DNA from: Schistocerca nitens
Taxonomy: Eukaryota > Arthropoda > Insecta > Orthoptera > Acrididae
NCBI RefSeq assembly: GCF_023898315.1
Contig: NC_064614.1
Location: 495,706,109 to 495,770,108, forward strand
Direction of reading: 5' to 3'
DNA length: 64,000 bases
Shown: piece after piece, positions 58,652-64,000 of the stretch
Numbering within the stretch: the first letter of the stretch is position 1
Layout of the letters: every line of letters starts with the position of its first letter
Translations under genes and position numbers: made by a program
Notes under the pieces: model-generated
Databases searched by the model: none
What the model saw: only the letters and a program-made list of their open reading frames with translations
Told to the model about the DNA's origin: nothing

Positions 58652-58976
58652 CAACTACCTTGCCGCAGTGGACACACCGGTTTCCGTGAGCTCACCGAAG
58701 TTAAGCGCTGTTGGGCGTGGTCGGCACTTGGATGGGTGACTATCCAGCCGCCATGCGTTGTTGCCATTTTTCGGGGTGCACTCAGCCTCGTGATGGCAAT
58801 TGAGGAGCTACTCGACCGAATAGTAGCGGCTTCGGTCAAGCATACCATCATAACGACCGGGAGAGCGGTGTGCTGACCCCACGCCCCTCCTATCCGCATC
58901 CTCCTCTGAGGATGACACCGCTGTCAGATGGTCCCGGTAGGCCACTCGTGGCCTGAAGACGGAGTGCTTCACATTC
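58652..58976 (+). mobile_element. 5S rRNA-headed SINE in the Penelope element
   Basis: A 325-bp insertion begins caactaccttgccg and contains gctcaccgaagttaagcgct, gggcgtggtcggcacttgga and tgggtgac, the internal control region of a 5S rRNA gene (boxes A to C), followed by a body ending gaagacggagtgc. Imperfect duplication acctctagagatgg / acctctagcgatgg at 58638-58651 and 58977-58990. It belongs to the 5S-derived SINE type and is not a working 5S gene. Confidence 0.85.
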
Positions 58977-59648
58977 ACCTCTAGCGATGGTCCAAACTCC
59001 ATAGCCCGACGAATCTGCTTCTCAGAGTATCCATTCTCCTTAAAAATAGCCATCAAATGGGCAAGTTGATGGGTTAAGCTGTCCGCGTCAGAAATGGCAT
59101 ATGCTCTGCGTACGAAAGTCCTAAGGACGCCACTGCGTTGGTGTGTTGGATGACAACTCTTGCCCATGTGTTTAACTTTTTAGAAGAATTAAACGTCTCC
59201 CTGTTCGGCGTAGGCGTTTATATTTAACGCCATTTTGGCAGATTGCCTGTCGATTTCATTGCCTTACTCAGGCAATCTCTGCTGGAATCTGACGAAGCTA
59301 AGTGGGTCTCGGTCCAGATTGTTGTGCCCAAGCAAAATGTGAGGTCATCACGGCGAAAGGAATCCGTGAGTTTCGCGTCAACATCCTGTGTCGCTAACCA
59401 CACACGGAGGCGGTCTTTCTAGTACCCGAGTGTCTGAGAGACTTTTCGTGAAATCAGGTGGAAGCGCAACACTGGAACGCTTCGTTACACGTAAAGACGT
59501 GCTGCTCACGGCAATGAGTCTGGGGCTATGAGCGCAGCCTGTGCCGGTGTGATGCGTAGCAGTGATGGAATGGGCGGCAACGTGGTCCAGCAGTGCGTCA
59601 TCGTCTTATATAGCGTAACGTCGCTGAGTGTGGAAGTGAGTCGCTCAC

Positions 59649-59790
59649 CTGGACGAGTGCGACGTGGTTCTTCATGTTGTCGGTGCTGTTGTAGGCAGGG
59701 TGCGGCAGCAGGCGCACCGCCTGGTGGCGGCTGCCGCCGGCACTCAGCTGGTTGCTGCCCGCCAGGACCTGCATGTCAGCCGCCGCCAGT
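59649..59790 (-). CDS. Serine protease exon: strand before residue 102, Asp replaced by His
   Basis: The exon is 142 bp; its first base completes a codon from the preceding, unseen exon. Acceptor TTGCAG lies just upstream and donor GTGAGC follows the final CAG codon. It encodes 47 residues beginning LAAADMQVLAG and ending NHVALVQ. In S1 proteases this block reads HPxY...NDIALxK, where D is the catalytic Asp102. Here the aligned residue is His (codon CAC at 59666-59664), one base from GAC. An N-glycosylation sequon (NST) is present. A frameshift is excluded because both sides of the site align. The change could be a true pseudoprotease state, a polymorphism or a sequencing error. Confidence 0.85.
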
Positions 59791-60265
59791 CTGCAACAGG
59801 GCGACAACCCTCACTTCAACGTTCTGTATCCCAATACCAATCCCAATAATGCCCAAGACACCCTAAATACAATGCACACTTAACCTTACATCGCCCCTGC
59901 ACTATATTCTCTCATCGTACCTCATCCAGCTCCAAATTTAACAGTCAATTATAATACAGTAAATGAGCCAGATCGCTGTTCGATCATCAGCGATCGGCTT
60001 ATTATCTTTGGCGCGTCCCCGGGCATGAGCATCTTTCCGTTTTCGGCTGGGGCGCGCGGGATGGCGAGAGGCAGTCGGTTTGGGGCGGCCGGTGAGACTG
60101 GCGGAGTTGTGGCTCAGGCGTAAGCGCAATCTGTGATGTCTGTTACGCTGGGGCTGTTTGCTAACCGTGAAACTCCTTCGGCGGTTACTGGTTGCCTGAA
60201 AGGCATTTCATATAAACTGTGCCAAGCCTCGCAGTAAGAGGGCAGTCCGGAGTTGGTGTTGGCCT
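59791..60265. other. Intron upstream of the first visible protease exon
   Basis: On the minus strand this is the intron leading into the 59790 acceptor. Its part at about 60000-60140 is GC-rich (gcgcgtccccgggcatgag, ggggcgcgcggg). No exon was found. Confidence 0.35.
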
Positions 60266-60460
60266 AAATCAAATGGCTCTGAGCACTATGGGACTTAATT
60301 TCCGAGGTAATCAGTCCCCTAGAACTTAGAACTACTTAAACCTAACTAACCCAAGGACATCACACACATCCATACCCAAGGCAGGATTCGAACCGGCGAC
60401 CGTAGCGGTCGGGCGGTTCTAGATTGTAGCGCCTAGAGCCGCTCGGCCACCCCGGCCGGC
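60266..60460 (-). mobile_element. tRNA-derived SINE, main family
   Basis: A minus copy with near-perfect duplications ggtgttggcct and ggtgttgggct at 60255-60265 and 60461-60471. The B box reads ggttcgaatcctgcc. Confidence 0.9.
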
Positions 60461-60471
60461 GGTGTTGGGCT

Positions 60472-61610
60472 AGATGTTTGTACAAATTGAGGTGCCTGTG
60501 TGAGAAGCACGGCGTGGGCCTGTTGGTTGCTTCGTCCTTCTGGCAGCCACCGTAAGCGGATGTTCGGCCCAGAAGTGTACAGTTTGTGGTGAGCATAGTG
60601 TGAACAAGTTCTCGTAGGATGTGTTCCCAGCCTGACTCTTAGCCTGTGTTATTTGTGGGTGCCGACCCCTTGTCTGTTATTGCTTCCGGGTGTCCTGTAA
60701 GATTTCCCAGCAAAACTGTGTTTTTGTGGCATACTGTGTTTCTGGCTCAGCCTCCGCCTAGAAAGGGGAAAGATGTGTGCCACAACTCAAAAGGGGGGGG
60801 GGGGGGGGGGAAGGGGTTCGATTGGACATTTTTTGGAATTCCTTAATGCTGTAATTTAAACATTTAAAAAAAATTGTTCTTTCAGAATAAGCGCCTGTTT
60901 ATTTGGGACACTGCAGTTCAAACAGGAGTGGGGTAATGTTAATGAGTATTTGTTATTCGTCAAATGAAGTGTATTTAATGTCGTGCTGTTTTCTGGGGCA
61001 CGCAGCTGTGTTATTGAACTCATTTTGAAGTGTCCTGTCGGGTGAATGACTGCTCCCCGCTTCAGTGTATTCTTTTGAGTAGTATTGTAAGGTTTTTTGG
61101 ATATTTGTCAGTGGGGTGTATTGATTCAATTTTGTTTTTCTATTTCCTTTTAATTACTGTGAATTGTTTAGTTTATCCGGTTAGTGACTTAACTCGGGCT
61201 TCACGCACTAAATCAACTGATATTGAAATTGTTTTTTCTATTCCTGTTTAACGTCAGACAGATTCAAATGTAACTTCATTTATGTTATTTGAAATAAAAG
61301 TGTTGGATTGACCTTAATGAATTATGTGCAATCGAAGTAAGGGGCCAAGTCCTTCATTAGTGCTTAACAGTGGCCTGTGGTTCCGGTTGTGAGCCTCGTG
61401 CTCGGACCAGTCAATAACATTAAAATTGCATCATCAAAATGCAAAAAAATCAAATTTGCCTGAAGCGTAAAACATGTTTTTATAGCCAATTAATTACAAC
61501 TTACGTGCAGCCGCATAAAGTAAGTAGCCAAGCACCATTTATAGTCTACATAGAAGGGAAATTTACGAGGTGACTTTCTCATTCAAAAATCGTTTTTGTA
61601 TGTTAGTTGT
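60472..61610. other. Possible LTR-retroelement leader, unassigned
   Basis: About 1.1 kb with a T-rich plus strand, a run of 18 G at 60793-60810, an AATAAA site near 61293 and ggttccggttgtgagcctcg near 61380. The composition and a late AATAAA are LTR-like, but no gag or pol, terminal TG...CA pair or second LTR was found, so the call is a guess. Confidence 0.25.
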
Positions 61611-61830
61611 TTCTGTGGAACTCATGTTATGCCTCATGTAAGAAGGAAAAATGTCCACCAATATGCAAAAATATGTTAGTACCAGGATCGTGGCGTACGA
61701 GACTGTCGTTTGTCATCCTGCCACATTGGTCGGGGTACCATGACTGTCAGACGAATGTAGAATCGATGGGTTCAGAAGGACCATAACCACCACAGTGTAA
61801 GATCTTCCAAGCGACTAGCGCTTGACAGGG
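61610..61830 (+). pseudogene. Tc1-like N-terminal fragment
   Basis: atgcctcatgtaagaaggaa and tcggggtaccatgactgtca resemble the start of the neighbouring Tc1 element at 62252 (atgcctcgtgtaaggaggag; gagatccaatgactgt). It is a separate, more decayed copy in the same orientation, without TIRs. Confidence 0.6.
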
Positions 61831-62020
61831 CCACATATATTTCGCTCGGCCGTTATAGTGTCCCTTTTGAAATATTGAAGCCGATACATTTGAAGTAAAT
61901 AATTAAAGGACTCTGAATAATATTATATGGACATAAACCACAAATTAATTATGAAAATGTATTAAATTAGCTTCAAAGAAACACTGTATCGATTGCAATG
62001 TAATAAAAAGACTTTATTTA

Positions 62021-63425
62021 CACTACTGGCCATTAAAATTGCTACATCACGAAGATGACGTGCTACAGACGCGAAATTTAACCGACAGGAAGAAGATGCT
62101 GTGATATGCAAATGATTAGCTTTTCAGAGCATTCACACAAGGTTGGCGCCGGTGGCGACACCTACAACGTGCTGACATGAGGAAAGTTTCCAACCGATTT
62201 CTCATACACAAACAGCAGTTGACCGGCGTTGCCTGGTGAAACGTTGTTGTGATGCCTCGTGTAAGGAGGAGAAATGCGTACCATCATGTTTCTGGCTTTG
62301 ATAAAGGTCGTATTGTAGCCTATCACGATTGCGGTTTAACGTATCGTGACACTGCTGCTCGCGTTGGTCGAGATCCAATGACTGTTAGCAGAATATGAAA
62401 TCGGTGGGTTCAGGAGGGTAATACGGAACGCCGTGCTGGATCCCAACGTCCTCGTATCACTCGCAGTCGAGATAACAGGCAACTTATCTGCATGGCTGTA
62501 ACGGATCGTGCAGCCACGTCTCGATCCCTGAGTCAACAGATGGGGACATTTGCAAGACAACAACCATCTGCACGAACAATTCGACGACATTTGCAGCAGC
62601 ATGGACTATCAGCTCGGAGACCATGGCTGCGGTTACCCTTGACTCTGCATCACAGACAGGAGCGCCTGCGAGGGTGTACTCGACGACGAACCTGGGTGCA
62701 CGAATGGCAAAACGTCATTTTTTTCGGATGAATCCAGGTTCTGTTTACAGAATCATGACGGTCGCATCCGTGTTAGGTGACATCGCGGTGAACGCACATT
62801 GGAAGCGTGTATTCGTCGTCGCTATATTGGCGTATCAACCGGCGTGATGGTATGGGGTGCCATTGGTTACACGTCTCGGCCACCTCTTCTCATTGAGGGC
62901 ACTTTTAACAGTGGACGTTACATTTCAGATGTGTCACGACCCGTGGCTCTACCCTTCATACGTTCTCTGCGAAACCCAACATTTCAGCAGGATGATGCAC
63001 GACCGCATGTTGCAGGTCCTGTACGGGCCTTTCTGGATACAGAAAATGTTCGACTGCTACCCTGGCCAGCACATTCTCCAGATCTCTCACCAATTGAAAA
63101 CGTCTGGTGAATGGTGGCCGAGCAACTGGCTCGTCTCAATACGCCAATCACTTCTCTTGATGAACTGTGATATGGTGTTGAAGCTGCATGGGCAGCTGTA
63201 CCTGTACACGCCATCCAAGCTCTGTTTGACTCAATGCCCCGGCGTATCAAGGCCGTTATTACGACCAGAGGTGGTTATTCTGGGTACTTAATTCTCAGGA
63301 TCTGTGCACCCAAATTGCGTGAAAATGTAATCACATGTCAGTTCTAGTATAATATATTTGTACAATGAATAACCGTTTATCATCTGCATTTCTTCTTTGT
63401 GTAGCAACTTTAACGGCCAGTAGTG
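62021..63425 (+). mobile_element. Tc1-like transposon, nearly intact ends
   Basis: The ends cactactggccattaaaatt and aactttaacggccagtagtg are inverted repeats with TA at 62019-62020 and 63426-63427. Length is 1405 bp. It is one of the best-preserved DNA transposons in the window. Its transposase (next entry) is broken by a few stops and frameshifts. Confidence 0.88.
62252..63347 (+). pseudogene. Tc1 transposase, DD34E, with stops and frameshifts
   Basis: The frame starts at 62252 (MPRVRRRNAYHHVSGFDKGR). Recognisable blocks in order: RDTAARVGRDPMTVSRI (helix-turn-helix), RSLSQQMGTFARQQPSARTI and RRHLQQHGLSARRP (second helix-turn-helix), then in another frame GVMVWGAIGYTSRPPLL, FQQDDARPHVAGPV (second Asp) and AHSPDLSPIENVW (Glu). 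Between the second Asp and the Glu are 34 residues, the Tc1 DD34E signature. The first stop follows VSRI, another follows IENVW, and one or more frameshifts lie near 62725. The final stop is at 63345-63347. Confidence 0.82.
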
Positions 63426-63427
63426 TA

Positions 63428-64000
63428 TATTAGATGAGATCGTAGTGCATAACGTTCTCGAAACTAATATTATTATCTTTGTCATTATATATAAGAGAAA
63501 AAAGATATTTAAAGTCACTTTGAGTCAGATCATTTCTTCTGCTGTATGTAAGGTATGCGTGCTACTGTAAAGCGGTAGCTTTTGTTCTATTTGTTCTCGT
63601 ATGTAGTGTGTATTCTGTGCTTAGTGGAAATATATTTACAAAAAGTGAGTGCATTGGTTACTTAAAGAACCCATGCAAATAATTCTTCCTGAATTAGTAA
63701 CTGCAGGAAGTTATTTAGCATTTTTTCAGTCTCTGCGAAGCGAGCAGCGGCGATCTTTGACTAACAACAATTGGCCGCCATTACGGGGCGTATTGAAATT
63801 AATTTTTTTGTGTAAGATATCACCACAGCCGGAGCAGAAAGAATCGTTTCAAGCTATTCAATTAACTAAAGTGTAAAGCTTCACTAATTTCATTTCGTCT
63901 AAAAATGCATACTTTCAAAGATACGATTTATCCTAGGTCAGTGAACTTAGCTTGCATTACATTTCGCCGAAAGGATCTGACATAATTTGTAGGGAGCCCG
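63428..64000. other. Stretch without an identified gene
   Basis: Sequence to the window edge is AT-rich; the short plus frame at 63649-63876 shows no known motif. The missing 5' exons of the protease should lie further on, outside the window. Confidence 0.3.

Larger units (their letters stand above)
57830..59167 (-). mobile_element. Penelope-like element, 3' half
   Basis: On the minus strand an open frame runs from about 59167 (MGKSCHPTHQRSGVLRTFVR) through ENGYSEKQIRRAM, is interrupted by a 5S-headed SINE, and resumes with SVAFLPYAGGISFKIGRIL, then the GIY-YIG endonuclease and a stop at 58127. The first part matches the reverse transcriptase C-terminus of Penelope elements (HHPxQKxGVLxTLVxRA). 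The catalytic reverse transcriptase core is missing (5' truncation near 59165). The untranslated 3' part contains cgaaatatcgagtcaagttg. Confidence 0.85.
29927..59790 (-). other. Gene span: S1 serine protease, C-terminal four exons
   Basis: This is a multi-exon gene on the minus strand, transcribed from high to low coordinates. Four exons of 142, 117, 165 and 144 bp join with the frame intact at every junction (introns two to four are phase 0). Each exon has AG before it, and each of the first three has GTGAG or GTAAG after it. The joined exons give the S1 family order: the strand before residue 102, the GWG turn, the loop containing ICAG, the catalytic GDSGGP block, and a C-terminal helix ending WISGNVN. 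Introns are about 4.4, 10.7 and 14.1 kb and are mostly mobile elements. The exon or exons with signal peptide, activation site and His57 are not in the window; I scanned 59.8-64 kb for a TAAHC-type exon and saw none. The product should be secreted. The expected Asp102 is His, so activity is uncertain. Confidence 0.88.

Noticed and set aside
58665-58770. 5S rRNA gene
   Set aside because: Only the internal promoter part is 5S-like; it is fused to a SINE body and flanked by a target duplication.
60472-61610. Complete LTR retrotransposon
   Set aside because: No gag, protease or polymerase segment and no paired terminal repeats; kept only as a low-confidence unassigned stretch.
1-64000. CRISPR array, bacterial operon, phage or plasmid functions
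   Set aside because: Introns, SINEs with target duplications and insect-type transposons show this is eukaryotic nuclear DNA; no regularly spaced repeats were found.

Overview
This window looks like nuclear DNA of a large-genome insect, most likely an acridid grasshopper or locust (Schistocerca-like). Three things point that way. A tRNA-headed SINE of about 190-200 bp with the tail 'aggttagttaggtttaag' occurs again and again on both strands. CR1, Penelope, Tc1/mariner and other non-LTR fragments are densely nested. The only convincing host gene has short exons separated by introns of 4-14 kb filled with these elements. The species call rests on recognising repeat families by eye and was not checked by a search.

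Host genes. Four exons on the minus strand encode the C-terminal 189 or so residues of an S1 (chymotrypsin-fold) serine protease: 59790-59649, 55213-55097, 44368-44204 and 30070-29927. The reading frame joins exactly across every intron, and the last exon ends in a stop codon. The exon or exons with the signal peptide, activation site and catalytic His lie beyond position 64000. The expected catalytic Asp position reads His, so the product may be an inactive serine protease homologue. A second host gene is suggested by a GC-rich first coding exon at 15825-15652, also minus, which carries a signal peptide and a strong splice donor. Its downstream exons were not found.

Region by region. 1-3.2 kb: two palindromic tRNA-containing repeats, then a decayed Tc1 copy. 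4-9.8 kb: two Gly-headed SINEs, a CR1 tail, a foldback element, a DDE transposon with its own SINE, and a mariner remnant. 13-15.4 kb: a non-LTR tail and a large palindrome split by a SINE. 15.6-16 kb: the CpG-rich exon. 16-18.7 kb: a Tc1 element split by about 0.9 kb of unknown sequence and by a SINE, then a hairpin MITE. 19.5-21.5 kb and 38.7-40.9 kb: two copies of a modular repeat with a purine-rich core. 23-24.6, 30.7-32.1 and 36.8-38.4 kb: three non-LTR reverse transcriptase pseudogenes. 24.7-26.5 kb: a long-TIR element. 26.6-29.2 kb: Tc1 copies. 32.4-34.9 kb: DDE and mariner remnants, the first split by a Jockey-like 3' end. 41-44 kb: Tc1 fragments in opposite orientations and two foldbacks. 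46.9-51.4 kb: a near-complete CR1 element broken by two SINEs. 51.5-52.9 kb: Tc1. 55.7-57.3 kb: a DDE transposon with clear TIRs and a SINE. 57.8-59.2 kb: a Penelope-like 3' half split by a 5S-headed SINE. 62.0-63.4 kb: a nearly intact Tc1 element.

No operon, CRISPR array or other prokaryotic feature is present. The main structure beyond the two host genes is the layering of the mobile elements. Target-site duplications let many insertions be ordered in time: SINEs are usually the last arrivals.
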